Notes: generated by a model from the sequence alone, not told the origin. A stretch of DNA of 64,000 nt from Phycomyces blakesleeanus NRRL 1555(-) (GCF_001638985.1 NW_017265187.1:248001-312000); one strand, 5' to 3'; shown: positions 47,633-60,985, numbered from the stretch's first letter. A program made the numbers and translations.

Positions 47633-49399
47633 TTATACACCAGCCTTCTCGGCTTCATATTCAACTGGGGCCACAGTCTTGGGAGAAAGGTTTCCGTTGA
47701 GCTCTTCATCACTACGGCCGATTGCATCCTGTTCAACATCATCGTCATCGTTCTTACGATGGCAGATGTAGAAGAGAATGGTGGCAACAGCGCAAGCGCC
47801 ACTGATACCGGTGTACATCCAGGTGAGCTTGGGATCAACGGCAACAGATACAAGAGCGAAGGCGAGGATAGAGGCAAAACAGTTGGTGAGCAAGAAGAGA
47901 GCCATAACAATGGACTTCATCGACTGAGGAGCCTTCTTGTAAGCATATTCAAGACCAGTGATGGCAGCAAAGATTTCAGAGATAGCAACCAATACATAAG
48001 AAGGAATCTGGTAGGCAGCAGAAATCCAGTTCTGACCTTCGGGGTGGTCATAGTAAGGGGCAGTCTTGTAAATCTTAGACTGGATACCAGCAGTATAGCC
48101 CATGGCAACGGCAGCAAAGAAGAAACCGCAGGTGATACGCATAATGGGACGCATAGGGATACCAACACGACGGAGGAAGGGGTAAATAAAAGTGTCCATG
48201 AGAGGAATCAAGATAATGAGAGCAATAGGATCAATGTTCTGCATAATATCGTTGGGAACGTTTCCGGTCAACATGGTACTGGCTTGGGACACCAAGTTAT
48301 TGGTCATTTGAGAGTAGCACAGCCAGTAAATAGGGAACCAGCAGAATACAATACAGGCCTTGAGGGTACGCTTCAATTCGTCAACAAAGACATCGTCCCA
48401 GGTAACCTTGGCGGCCAATTCGGGGTGGGTGAGAGCAAGAGCAGAGGGTTTGCAGGCTGCAAGACCACCCTTGACCTTCCAGTTGAGGATGAAAAGCTTT
48501 CCTGCTTCGATAAAGACTGAACCACGGGGAGGGTTTTGGACATATTTGTTACGACCGAGAAGGACGACAATGATGCAGGGAATAAACATGAGAGTGGGAA
48601 GCAAAAATGCAGGCCAGAATCCGACGTTCTTCTCGAGTTCGGTGGTAGCGATAGCAGAGAGGGAGCCAATGTTGATACCCCAGTAGAACATGTTGAAAAT
48701 CTTCTGGTAGGTAGCCTGAGGGGTGACGATAACACGGCGACCATTCTTAAGGGTCTTGACAAAAGGAGATCTGCTTCTATACTGTTCAGCGACAAGGGGA
48801 GAGACATTGGACTTGATACCACCAGTTCCGAGACCGATGATAATGATGGCAACGACGTAACCGGGGAAAGAGCTGTTGTTGTCGAGGGCAGGGGGAATAG
48901 ATGTGAGAGTAAGAATGATAAGGCCGGCCATATAGATACAGGCAAAAACAAGAATGGTCTTGTATTTTCCCCAATATTGATCAGCTACAATTGCACCAAA
49001 AATTGGAGTGATATAACACCAGAACTGGAAAAAGGTAGTCAAGGCAGTGGCGGTCTGTTGACCCTTGCCCATTGCACCAGGCTGATCGGCAGGGTCTGTG
49101 TAGAGTAAAGTAATGTAAATTAGATTATGTATTACAAAATTTGGTTCAATTCAACCGAGGTATATAAACTTACAAGACTCTGGCTGAGGGTACTGAATAT
49201 AGTTTTGGAAAGGACCACTGAGGCCATAGTAGGTGAAACGTTCACAGAATTCTACAAGAATGACCAGGTAGGCAGACTTTGGAATTATATCGGATACTTC
49301 TGGGAGTTCCTTCCAGTCTTCTTCGGTAGGTGCAGGGTGTTCGTGGTTGTCGTGGTAGACATCATCAATAGATTCTGTCTGTGCAGTCTTTTCTTCCAT
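47633..49399 (-). CDS. PTR2: Proton-coupled di/tripeptide transporter, PTR2 (POT) family
   Basis: Two exons (49399-49174, 49095-47633) join to 562 residues, normal for fungal Ptr2. After an acidic cytosolic N-terminus (about 35 residues) come about 12 hydrophobic helices. POT signatures: ExxERFTYYG (VEFCERFTYYGL, the proton-coupling E-x-x-E-R-type motif), GAIVADQYWGKYKTI (PTR2 signature 1) and FNMFYWGINIGSL (signature 2). The central loop between helices 6 and 7 is long, as in fungal members. The C-terminal tail is acidic. It is a plasma-membrane importer of small peptides. Codons are strongly biased (GCC, AAG, GTC), suggesting high expression. It borders a 4.3-kb gene-poor region upstream. 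Confidence 0.95.
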
Positions 49400-52300
49400 G
49401 TTTAATTTAAAAGATAAAAAACAAACTTTTTTTTTAAAAAAAAATATTAGACGTATTTATATGTTGTATTTAGCTTGGTTTTTTTTTGTTTTTTTTATTA
49501 TTATTAAAAGAGCGCGAACGAATAGACGAGGTTGGTTTCAGTTGTAATAAGAGTTGATAATAAAAAAAAATACACGTACTAAACTTCAGTGGAACCATTT
49601 CTTTTTTATCATTAACAATTACATGATTATACTGTAGAAATGTCAGTATGAATATTTTTCGATGTTTTAGGAAAGACTATCTTTAATATGACAATGAGAA
49701 GCAGTAATTGGCTCATAAACTTCCCACGATCATAAAACGCCTTTATTCAATTGCTACCCTCTTATAGATAAAATAAGCCAGCCTATCGCGCAGGCACCTA
49801 AGAAATAAGTCCAAATACGGCAAGTAATCAGTTTATCCACATGGCTCAGGTTATTACCGGCGGACTCCAGATCTCTGTGCGAACTCCGTGGGAAGATTGG
49901 ATCGGAATACATCAAACTCAGTCGAGTTTTTCTACAGATTGTGTGAATTTTTAGAGCTATATACGGAAATTGATTGGATAACAAAATCGGGTGTTTAACA
50001 TGACAGGTCTCAGCTCCTGGATGTCAAGGTTACCAACAAAAATCCCGCGCAAACTCAAGATAAGGCTCTCGTCTTTAAGTGGTCCAACCGTTTTTATGGG
50101 GTCACGCCGTACACTCAGTTTATCATTATTTGAGTGAAGGTTGGGACCGATCATCTCGGACCCTTAAGATACTTGGACACACAAGTACAAAGATGATGAA
50201 CTGTTATTCTTATATGAATAAATACATCTTCACAAGACCTTTACCATGTAATTAATTAGAAATATGTATCTATATATGTACAAAATAAAGCAAAAAATAA
50301 ATATAGAAGAATTGGAAACTATGGAATCCAGAGAAGTTATTTTGATTAAACTTTTCAGGGTTCAATGGAAATAGTGTATTAATCAAGCCACTAAAGATAA
50401 CAAGGTATAAATGCTATGTTTTATGCTATATAAAAAAAGGATAAATATTTATGCTCAAGCTGTTAGAAGAGTGGTACTTATAAAAGCTGTAATATATATG
50501 TATATAATAATTTAATATAATATAATATAAAACAAGAAAAGCTTGGTGAACTAGGAGTATTTTCAGAATCTAAAAGACTATTAATAAAGATAAATGGCAA
50601 CTACAGAAAATGAGTTCATCTTGTAATTTCAGCACTCCACAATTTTTCACTAAGAACCGAAATAAAAATTGGTCTTTATTTGGTCTTTATCTGGTTTTAT
50701 CTAGCCTTTATCTTGATATACTTCCTTTTATGGAAGAAATAAAATCCTGCTTTCACATTCATTTGTACGCTTTACTTTATACTCCTTTTGGTCCTTTAAA
50801 AAGTCCTCTAAATATCCAACATGATCAAAAACACTACCACTTTCCCTATAAAGAGTCGCTTTTATCCTGGAAATAAGATTCGCAAATTAATGTAGCATTG
50901 CCATCAAAAAGCCATCATTTTATCTATTTATTTTAATGCATGTAACTTTTTCTGTATGAGCAAAAATGAAAAAAAAATCAAGCCATTATAGACCCACAAA
51001 TTCTTGTATTACTAATCGTTTAAACCCATCAGACGGTCTCTTTACATTTCCAATCTTGAATAACAAGGTTAGGGACGATCCAGATCATCACTAATTTCAG
51101 TTTTATCGCTTTTACATCGGTAGATTGTAAATTGGAAGTTGAATGTTAATTAGTTTCACATTTGAGAAATATTTAAAAGCGCTAACAGTACAATATATAC
51201 ATCTATATATTATATATACTGTGTGTGTATGTGTGTGTATTCACATATATAAAAAATAAATAAATATATATCTTGTAATTAAAATATTAAGAGCCAGAAG
51301 ATGAAAAGATTTAAAATCAGAAATCGATAAAGGTAAAGATATCGATAAAGATAAAGATAACTTGCTAAAATCAATAAAGACTATTGCTCCTCAGTTTTGG
51401 GTAATTGGTGTCAAGAATAAAGCATAACACTAAGGGAAGAAGGAAAAGGCACCATTTTTATCTTTCAAGGAATATTCTAATGCTATCAGGTGAGCATATA
51501 AACATATACAGAGACACAAGATAATAAGCGAATAATGCTGCCATCGTGATGTATTAAATGGCTTGAAAGGGAAGCCTTATACCAATCAGTTTACCAGTTT
51601 AGCTCTAGTGTAGATATTATTAATAATCTTGGATAATTCCATCATCTAACAAATCTTCTTTTTCTGTATGGCTTTGGCACGATATCCGTATGTCAAGCAA
51701 CATTCTTTTGATGCTTTGTATATGTTCCTTGCAATAGATACCTAGTTTGATTTTGTAATCAATAAGGCAACGGTCTTGAAGGCTAAATAATAGAAGCATT
51801 AACTACAATTTCTTATTCTTCTTCTTATTCAAAGCCATAATCTGAGAGGGATTAGATCTAGATGTGATTAAAAATATATATATATATATTCTTGTCCCTG
51901 CAATCTGGACATTGTGACCAGTGAAATCATTTCATTATTTCACCATTTCACCATTTCACCAGCCATAAATATAAGGCCCTAGTAGTCCCAACACTGTTTA
52001 CATTTGGTTAATAATATCAAGTATAATTGTTTCGGGGGATACTACCGAGGCTATACATACATAGGCATAGACACAGTCTTTGAATCGTCTGCTTCCAATT
52101 TGCTATGTAATTAGTAATTTTTGTGAATAATATCCTTTTTACTAGTACTGGATAGGAAGAAGAGTTCTTGAACAAGTCTAACTGAATCTGAGACTTGAAT
52201 CACTAATGATAAATTTCTTCAAAACTATCCGATAGAATATCATAAGAAATAATATTTTGGGATAAACATTGGTTTGAAATAATCATGTATATATAAGGCT

Positions 52301-53779
52301 AGGCAATTGTCTTTAACTATACAACGTAATTTGAAGAGCTTACCATAGAAAATCTATCATAAACACATATATTGGCCGTTATCTTAACTCCATTACATCA
52401 AACAAAGTAAAAGCCCACCAGTGTCCATAAGAGTAGTGTAAATAAATGAAAAATACAAAACTATTTCCAGAATCATTACTTCTAAAAAATATTTTAAAGA
52501 ATATCCTTTAAACACCCCGTGCATTTCCTTTCATACTTCTCTTCTATTGGGTAAATGCAGCACTGTAGGGCATCTGAGCTTGTCCGTTCCACAAAATGCT
52601 CTTCAACAGTATACTTTCAAGTGTGTTCATGGGCTCTTTGGCTTGGAATTCGCGGGTATCAGAATAAATCTATAAGGAATTCTTGCTCCATTTACTTCAA
52701 GCCTTTTGCTGAAATTAATTATTCATTAAACCTTGTATGTCCTATTTTATTCGTATTCCATATCATCGTCTTTGGTAAATAGCACACACCCACACATAGA
52801 AATCCATTAGTGATACTATATATCAAGCTTCATATTACAAGTGTATGTTCCCCTAATAACGAAACATACACTTAAACTGTGTTCAATTATACTTTACTAC
52901 AGAAACAATTTAACGACAGACATATTATATAAACATATATTACTTGCAATATTAGTCAATGTGTTCATTATCACGCCATATATATAAAGCTTTTAATCGA
53001 TACTAACATCCAGTTCCAAGTCACTAATAGTATATATTGTGCTTTCTAGGGGTTTACCTTGCTTTTTATTTGTAAAGAAATATAATAAAAATAAATCGAT
53101 TATTACTAATATGTGTATCATAAGGTCGACCCGACTATTTCTATTTAGAATTATGGAGACAACTTTAAAGAAATACTTGCTGCCGTTTATGCACATGTGC
53201 AAACTAAGAGAATTGATTTAACTTTTTTTCAAAATAGACAGCTCCTCTCTTTCTCTCTCAGTGCAATAATCAAATTTCGTAGCAGCCCGTACTTTGTGAT
53301 TTGCTTACTCTTTAAATTTGTCTTTGTAGATTATAAAAGTATGCCTTAACAAATATAAGCTATATATAATTTTTGGTAGATATAATTTGACACTATCGTT
53401 TGACGATTACAATGTATTTATTTTATTCTTTCCGTCAATTATATCTACTGAAATGATCTAGGGTCATATTATATACGTTTAGATGATGTATATTATAATA
53501 ACTACTTATAATATTGACTGGTATTATTATTCTTTTCACATATAAAGACGATTAGCTTTTTTTTGTTGAGTTTCATTTGAATTCCAAGCCTGATACTTAT
53601 TTTAATGGTGATTGCTAAAACATTTAACCACAAAACAGTGTCCAAAATATGGGATTAGCGGAGTGTTGTCAATCTGAAGTAGACTCCTTGATCCAGGTAC
53701 TATGTGAAATAATGATGATGTCGAGCAGAAATTTTATTGATGAAAGGAGATGAGGAATGTGAATAAAGTAAAGGGAAAT
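49400..53779. other. Long gene-poor AT-rich region
   Basis: 4.4 kb with no supported intact gene. A GC-richer relic at 49754-50154 is annotated separately. Frames at 50610-50876 and 52555-52782 are AT-driven. Short direct repeats TTTCACCA occur three times near 51938-51961, and GATAAAGATA-type repeats near 51338-51360. AT-rich and repeat-poor otherwise. I see no tRNA, no LTR and no transposase here. Confidence 0.5.
49754..50154 (-). pseudogene. Coding-like relic or small tail-anchored protein
   Basis: GC-richer island in AT-rich DNA. The minus strand has an open block from ATG 50154 (MIGPNLHSNNDKLSVRRDPI ... LRGIFVGNLDIQELRP) and, in another frame, a second block ending at 49754 whose last 20 residues are a transmembrane helix (YFLGACAIGWLILSI) just before the stop. 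I could not find a canonical intron that joins the two. It may be a real two-exon tail-anchored prot​ein with an unusual junction, or a frameshifted relic. Confidence 0.35.
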
Positions 53780-56012
53780 CTAGTGTCTCTTGCGCTTGCC
53801 ACCGGCCAACTCAGAACCCTTTTTCCGGCTGTGCAAAACCTTCTTTGTGTTCTCATCAGGCTTAACTCTGTTACGGTTCTTGTTCTTGACATTTGCAGTC
53901 TCATAGTAGTGAACACCAATCTTCTTCTTCTTGTTTCCATCAGTATCTTCCTTGACGGTTTCCTCCTTAACTATATCTTCTGATACTTCAACCACCTTTC
54001 TCTTCTTGCTGGGACCTGCCTCTTCTGTTGCTTCTTCTTCCTCCTCCTCTACTACTACTTCTGTCGACTCTTCAACAATTTCGGTATTTTCTTCTTGCTC
54101 TTCATCTTCCATATCGCTGACTTCCAATTCACTGTCCTGGTCGCTCTCGCCTTCAATGACAGGTGCCTTGACAGCAGGTCCATCTTCACCAACAACATCA
54201 GCGTAGACCTCGTCCCAGTCGGTAGATGAGTCCTTGACAGACTTCTCGAGCTTGGCAGCATCTTCCTCCTTCTTCTTAGCTACCTTTGCCCGCTCAGATG
54301 CAATCAAAGCGGCATTGTTAGCCAGATCGTCTTCCAAGAAGTCACTAGATACTGCAATCTTTCCGAACAATTGTTCGACATTGACCTTTTTCTTGCCCTC
54401 TGGTGATTCTCTGGGTTCGATAGACTCTGGTGGGGCAACATAGAAAGGAATGCGACCTCTGAGCCAGTCATTGAGGACCATGACTGATACGTTGTGAATA
54501 TCAGGCTCACCACGCTTGACAAGCTTTCCGGTCTTGCGAGCCAACTGCTCCAAGAAGTCAGTAGGGTTCTCCCAGCCAGGAAGATCGTATGTGCGTTTAA
54601 TATACTCTGGTCGGACACGTTCCAGAATTGTGGGAATAGTATCTTCGGGTGCTGCAATGTTCTCGGTACGAACAGAACCCTTGAGAATAATGTCGGTTTC
54701 ACTGTCACCGATGTTGGGGGGAACAACACCAGGGCAATCGATGAGGTAAATACGCTTCATGAGTGTGATGTACTGCCAGACCTTGGTCTCTCCAGGAATA
54801 GGTGCAACAGTGCAGACCTTCTTGGACTTGAGTGTGTTAATGATGGAGGATTTACCGGTGTTGGGGTAACCGATGAAACCGACCGAGATCTGCTTCTTGT
54901 CGCTGTGGAGACCAGAGAACTGGCGGAGAAGTTGGATCAAAGAACCCTTACCGAAAGAGTTGTTAATCGAAGCGTGGAAAGCAAGAGTGGGTGCGTCCTG
55001 AGACAGTTTGGCGACCCAACGAGCAGTAGCCCAAGTAGGAACCAAATCACACTTGTTGAGAACAAAAATCAAGTGCTTATGGGGCTTTTCTCTGCGGATG
55101 TAGTTTTCGACATTAATACAGCGAGTACCGATGGGATCACGGGCATCGAGAACGTGGATAATGACATCGGAAGAATCAATAACCTTGTACAATTCGTTCC
55201 AGATACGCTTAGACTGACCAGCCTGGAGATACCAAGCTCTGGATTGATCTACCATATCAAAGATCTTGTTCGACAAAAGACTAGTATCCTTTGCGGATTT
55301 GTAGTTTTCTATAGTATTAATAATTATAATAAAAGAAACACCCAGAAAATTCGTCTCGATTAATATTTGGTTCGTTGATAATTGATGTCCATCCTGCTAA
55401 TTCCATTTTTTTCATACCATGTGTGTCGTCGACTTTGGTCATCATCTCTTCCATTGTTCCCAGGTTAATCTTGGGCTTTTTACGCTGAGCACCTTTACCA
55501 AAGGTGTTCTTGAAAGATTCAGTCTCAAGGATGTGCATACGACCCTGAGCAGTAGGATCCTGCAAAAGGGACATGGGAAGCTTGTTCTGCTTCAGAAGAA
55601 CCTGGTAAGGATCCTGGATTCTAGCACCTAGAGACTCACGGAAATCTTCCAATGCCTTTTGACCAATGACTCGGGTGTTACCTAGTGTAGATCGTTAATA
55701 TCCACATATAACGAATCGTTTGAAACATTATCGCTTTATCTCTCTAAACATCTATATGAGTGTCTTACCGAACCACTTTCTGTTGGGAGCAACTCGGGCG
55801 GTGACGGCCTCTGAGCTCTGGAAGTCAGCAGCCTTGACGATTCTGCCCTGGGCATCACGAGTTGCCTTGCCACCCTTGAGCATCTTGACGTATTTAACCT
55901 TCTTGGCATCTCGGTAGAAGTTCTCTCCCTTCACACGAAGATTGGTAGCACGATCGTCACCGGCAGATTTGTCTCTGGAAACTCTAGCCTTTTCTTTCTT
56001 GAACTGTCCCAT
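53780..56012 (-). CDS. NOG2: Nucleolar GTPase NOG2 (GNL2)
   Basis: Three exons (56012-55769, 55681-55342, 55280-53780) join to 694 residues. NGP1NT N-terminal domain, then a circularly permuted GTPase: G4 NKCD, G5 region FHASI, G1 [10 protein letters not shown]2/G3 region ending DCPGV. An acidic and basic low-complexity tail (EEEEEE, KKRKV, GKRKRH) fits nucleolar targeting. Known role: late nuclear maturation and export checkpoint of the 60S subunit. Intron 2 has donor GTGTTT. The first downstream AG (ACTATAG) gives the wrong frame; the one that works is 24 nt further on (GGATACTAG, exon from 55280). The start [10 protein letters not shown] is typical. Confidence 0.94.
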
Positions 56013-56538
56013 GGTGATGTGTGTTTTGGAAGATCAATCACAAATGTAGATCAGTCTGCCTTTTTTTTTTTACCAAAAATGCAATAAAAAAAAGATGGAA
56101 AAGAATTTCATGACTGCTTTTATTTTTACTTTATTTTTCCCTTTCAAGAGGCGCCTTTGTCAAGAAGCAGTAGAAACAGAGAAGTATACAGGCAGTTTTA
56201 GGTTAACAGAACAAATAAAAAAACACCATTTTTATAGAGAATAGGATAGCCATATTAAGGGTGGAGACTCAAATATCAGAATAATCGGTTTAACATGGAT
56301 AAAACAACATAATTCAATCCTCGAAAATGAATGGCTGATATGCCAATAATATATACTACACACGCGAATTCCAGTGCGATAAAATAAGACTGGTAGCCAT
56401 TAAAATACACACACACACACACCCTTTCTTCATACCTACTTATAAATATATATATCATTCTCATTCTTAAACCTATACTTCTTTACTGTGTAACACATAC
56501 ACACATACACACTCACACATACACATACACCTTACCAA
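56013..56538. promoter_or_regulatory. Divergent intergenic region NOG2 / CUE-like gene
   Basis: 526 bp, AT-rich, with (CA)n at about 56406-56422 and ACAC-rich sequence at 56492-56530. No gene seen. Confidence 0.5.
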
Positions 56539-58243
56539 ATGTGCTCAAAAGGTAAGGCGTTGTTTTGTGTTACATGAGCATTGACAGCCGCCTACAGATG
56601 TCCTTTCCCAGATTGCAGATCTCCAGTCATTCATTGATGACTTTGACATGCATGGTGAGCCCTCACAACACACACTTTCTAGAGAGCCACGTACTAACTT
56701 TTCTGTAGAGTCACTCTCGGCTGCTGCGTTTGCAAGACACACTCTACAAGCAAGTGAAAAGACGCTGATTGAACCAAATGGCTCTGCTCTGCTGGACACT
56801 GTTGAGCTCCGCTTCTCTCATGATCTTTCCTCTCTTATGGATCAATTCAAGCTGACAGATGAAAAAACTCAAGTTGAACCATCAGTTCCACCCCCAATCA
56901 AACAAAATCCTATTGTGGAAAAAAATCATAAACCCGTGCAGAGAATTCGGCAGATGCAGCGACCTGCTGTTGTGCATAGACCCCCTGTAGTGCACCAACC
57001 CAGTGTAATCCAAAGACCTCCAGAAGCATCTACGCCAAGAAGCTCAAGAGACATCCAGAGACACAGCGGAAAAAAAATAATGAAAGGAACAATATCAAAA
57101 ACAGAGATACCTGAATTGCTATGCACGCCACAAATCGCACTGACACCACAGATGGCCACCAAAGCAGGGGATGGTCCAAATAACGATCCTGAGCCGGTGA
57201 TTACCCCACATCTGTTTGGGGAACACAGCAGCACCTTTACACTTTCCCACAGTACAAGTAAAATAGCAGTTGAAAACTGGTCTGCTCCCCGCTCGTCTAC
57301 AAAGGCACGGCACAGGCGTCTTTCCGGTTCAAGTCGGCATTCATCTAGGTCTACCAAGTCTGTGCGGCGTCATATCGAAAGCGTTTCCAAGACAACTGTG
57401 CCTGAATACCACCCCAGATCATATGCAGAGATGATGCGGATTCCCAATGTGTACGAACGAATTGTTTTCTATGAAAAGACATTTGATCTCTGTATGCAGG
57501 CAAATTCTGCGCTCTCTGCATGGTCCACCAGAGTTCGTCAACAAGGCATCCCAATAGCCATGCGGCAAGGTAAGTAATAAGATTAATTATTATTGATATC
57601 TTTTTTTTAATAGAAATAAATCAATAAATAAATAATATTATGTTTTGTACATGTATATAAACATACGCAAAACAAAGGTTATCAGCCACCTCCACGTAGT
57701 AATGATGCCAATGATACCCTCAAGACGAATAACGGTCTTAGTGGATCGATATCAATGTTCTTGCGCAAGTCAAAACCACCAGTGTTGACATCTTATTCTC
57801 AAGCAAGCGAGAATCGTCAAAGTAATCAATTTTTCCCGCCTTCCATGAGTCGTCGATCACTTGCCAGATATGCCCAGTCGCGTTCTTCCCCTCAAGATAG
57901 TCCGAATCTATCATATTCGTTTGCACGACCACCACATCCTGTCAGTCTTTTTCAAAGACATACGGATATGCCAAGTCCTGGGCACAGATCCAGAGTAGGA
58001 CATGCTAAACAAATGCCCTTTACCTCTATGCGCCGTTCTATAGAAAGACCCGTCGAAAAAGTCCGGAATGTTGAAACAAGTGATGCATTGCGGGAAATGT
58101 GTGATGTCCTTCCTCAGATGGATGAGTGTGTTTTGAATGACTATCTGAAAAAAGCGGGAGGAGATTCAGTTTTGGGCATTAGTTTGGCTGTGGGTCAGTT
58201 TAAACAGCATCTGGTTAGGTCCTTGCCTTTTGGTCAAGGTTGA
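56539..58243 (+). CDS. Unrecognised Ser/Arg/Pro-rich protein with C-terminal CUE-like domain
   Basis: Three exons (56539-56551, 56598-57569, 57678-58243) join to 516 residues. The start MCSKDVLSQIADLQSFIDDF comes from a 13-nt first exon and a 46-nt intron; the alternative start is the internal ATG at 56648. Most of the protein is disordered: a Pro-rich run of PPVVHQP-type repeats at about 120-150, and basic Ser/Arg patches. Conserved-looking blocks are a helical segment (YAEMMRIPNVYERIVFYEKT) and the C-terminal LREMCDVLPQMDECVLNDYL with AGGD, which fits the CUE/UBA pattern and suggests ubiquitin binding. The function is unknown. It ends 84 bp before the sugar transporter on the same strand. 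Confidence 0.7.
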
Positions 58244-58327
58244 AAAAAAAAAAAGAAAAAAATGTTACTTAAATAAATCAAAATGGAAAGTGACAACCTC
58301 CTACTCTTTCTTCCCCTGTCCTTCTTT

Positions 58328-59819
58328 ATGTCAGATAATCCACAACTAACACCCTATCTTTCCTTTGTCGTATTCACCATTACTCTTGTAAGATATACTC
58401 ACTTGTGCTTTAGTCAAACTGACTAGCATATATTTACAGGGTGCCTTTCAATATGGTTATCACAATGGCGAGCTGAACACTCCTCAACAAGTCATTTCAA
58501 AATGTGATTCTGATGACATAACCCTTCCTCGACTACCAATCTGCATACCGATGCCCGACAGCCAATACTCACTTGTAGTAGCAATGCTCACTGCTGGTGG
58601 CCTAATCGGTGCCCTTTCTGCCTCTTATTTTAGTGACCGGTATGGTCGCCGCCAGACACTATTTGGCACGAATGTTTTATTGGGTCTGGGATCCTTGATG
58701 ATGTCCCTGGCTGTCACTCCTGGTAGTTTGATGGTCGGTAGATTTGTAGCTGGTCTTGGTAGTGGTGTAGTTACAGTGGTAGTTCCGGCCTATATTGCTG
58801 AATGTGTGCCTAAAGCCAGCCGCGGGTTCTTTGGCACATTAAATCAACTTGCTATCGTGCTTGGAATTCTGGTAGCGCAGGCTGTCAGTATGATCTGGTC
58901 TACCCCTAGCACATGGCGCTTTATCTTGCTTGTCGGATTTATTTTGGCTGTACTTCAGTTCTGTCTCCTACCCTGGTGTGTAGAGTCTCCACGACTGTTG
59001 TTTTCCAAGCCTAATGGATGGAATCGAGCAAAAGCCGCCCTTGTGCGTCTTCGTGGGGTGCCTGATGAAACAATTGAGGAAGAAATCAAAACATGGCGTA
59101 AGGAACAAGCACAAGAAGAGGATTCTCTCGTTAGTCCAGCACAGCCTGTTACTGTGTATCGTTTTATTACTCTTGCTCGTTACCGCTACCCTCTATTTCT
59201 TTTGCTATTGATTCAATTATCTCAACAGCTGTCTGGTATCAATGCAGTCATTTTTTATTCTACCTCTATCATGTCTACTGTTTTCCCAGAGTCATCTGAC
59301 AAAATCACCCTCTTTATTTCTGTCGTTAATCTGGCTATGACACTTGTATCAGCCTATCTTATGGACCGTGCCGGACGCCGGACTCTGTTTCTGACCTCGT
59401 GTGGTCTTATGTCTTCCATGAGCCTTCTTTTAGGCTGGAGTATCGAAACAGGCCATGAAATCACATCTGCATGCGCCATCATTGGCTTTGTGGCTGCCTT
59501 TGCTATCGGCCTAGGTGCCATTCCGTTTCTCATGATTCCAGAAATTGTCGAGGCGCCAGCCGTTTCAAGCGCTGCTTCAGTTGCACTTTCAGTTAATATG
59601 ATCTCCAATTTTGCTATCTCGGCTGGGTTCCTTCAGTGGAGAAGCGTTCTGGGTGAAGGGCAGGTATTTTATCTGTTTGGTGGTATCTTGATTGTACTTG
59701 GCTTCATAGCCTACTGTATTTTGCCAGAGACTAAGGGTAGAAGCGCAGAGGAGGTTGTTAGATCACACTGGTCTATCTATGCCCCCGCTTATCAGCCCAT
59801 TATTGGCCATGAGGCCTAG
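58328..59819 (+). CDS. MFS sugar transporter (sugar porter family)
   Basis: Two exons (58328-58387, 58440-59819) join to 479 residues with about 12 hydrophobic helices. Sugar-porter signatures: GAFQYGYHNGELN in helix 1, SDRYGRR after helix 2, VESPR at the end of helix 6, QQLSGINAVIFYST in helix 7, DRAGRR between helices 8 and 9, and PETKGR at the C-terminus. It has short termini, unlike plasma-membrane Hxt proteins, and resembles the compact Vps73/GLUT-like group, possibly vacuolar. The start MSDNPQLTPYLSF is chosen by fit with the family; an in-frame ATG at 58283 would add 15 residues. Substrate not predictable. Confidence 0.93.
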
Positions 59820-60770
59820 CTTTCTCTTTCTTTTTTCTTTCTGTTTGATGACAATAAAATAATAATAATTAAAATGGTACTAATTGATCTTTCTGGATAT
59901 GTTCAAGGAGAGGGGGTATTTGGTAGAAATGCGCCCAAAGTCTATTTCACCCCTTCCTCTCTAGATAGAATTATGTCTTTTTGCTTTGATGAGCAGGATC
60001 ATGTGTTACTATGATTACCATACTAAAGAGCTCTGGCGTGGTGTTTGTTTAGATATAGCCCATTAGTTTGTAGGAATATTATTGCTTGCATAGATTTGCA
60101 TGAAATATTGTCATTGATATGACAAGCTGGATACTCTAGCATTGCATAATCTCATCCTGGGATTTGGATTCCACCCCACAGAAAAGTAAAATTAGTCAAA
60201 TCAACTATCAATAGCTCCATATGAATCTCTTAAAGACCAGGTATGACTCTTATCGGACGATAAACAGATCCTGCACTTCCTGAACCTTGCCTTGTTTAAT
60301 AGATGATGATAAGCTTACCCCTTTAATGCAACCAGCAGCATTGTCTAGAATAACATCTTTCTTTCTATGTTTCTTTTTGTTCTATTCTTGAAGGCTATCA
60401 AACACAATACCTAATGCATGTTTTCTATCAAGCCAGTCTCCACACCCTTGTTTAATTGGCTTGGTCTTATGCACACAGCATATCATGCTCAATTTTTCAT
60501 TCGAATATCTCATTGCATAGCTATCTACTAAATATAGATAGCAGATAGAAATCAAGACTTTGGGGGTATAAAAATTATTCAATTTAAAAAAAAGCGTTAT
60601 ATTTATATTGAAGAAAGATGCACGTTTTGTAGTTTTCAGGTACAAATTACATTTACTCAAGTCCCTTACAGTATATATTATAATGTGCAACTGAAGATAT
60701 ATGATATAGAAGAAAAGCTTATTTGTACACAATGAATTTGAGTCGGTAGATATTTTGTGTACTGGTACAC
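59820..60770. other. Intergenic region before the repeat cluster
   Basis: 0.95 kb, AT-rich, no supported gene; AATAAAATAATAATAA at about 59851-59866 is a polyadenylation candidate. The minus-strand frame at 60382-60807 is low complexity. Confidence 0.5.
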
Positions 60771-60985
60771 TCTTTCCGGAAAGTAAGTTCGCCCAGGACG
60801 AGGACAAAATTCAGGCCGTACAAAACATAAATTCGTGCTGATGGAAAATCATTTCACTTGGTGATGAAAGCAAAATTCGTTGTTGCACGAAATGTAAATT
60901 CGTCTTGGCTGGCAAATCAAATGCCTTGTCAACTTCAGATATAAAAGAACACACCAAAGTTCTTTTTCACTAGAAATCACAGATT
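60771..60985 (+). promoter_or_regulatory. 5' end and promoter of the Tc1-like element
   Basis: GC content rises abruptly near 60771 (TACACTCTTTCCGGAAAGTA), a plausible element terminus at a TA site. Inside are three spaced copies of AAATTCGT (about 60829, 60872 and 60895) and a TATAAAAG at 60940-60947, 39 bp before the transposase ATG. The matching right-hand inverted repeat is not in the window because the element is truncated. Confidence 0.45.

Noticed and set aside
47759..48520. 253-residue plus-strand frame (and 48536-49108)
   Set aside because: Antisense of the PTR2 transporter; arises from its strong codon bias.
50610..50876. 88-residue frame in the gene-poor region
   Set aside because: Composition follows local AT content; no recognisable domain.
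54494..55363. 289-residue plus-strand open frame
   Set aside because: Antisense shadow of NOG2 exon 3, whose sense frame carries full GTPase motifs and codon bias.
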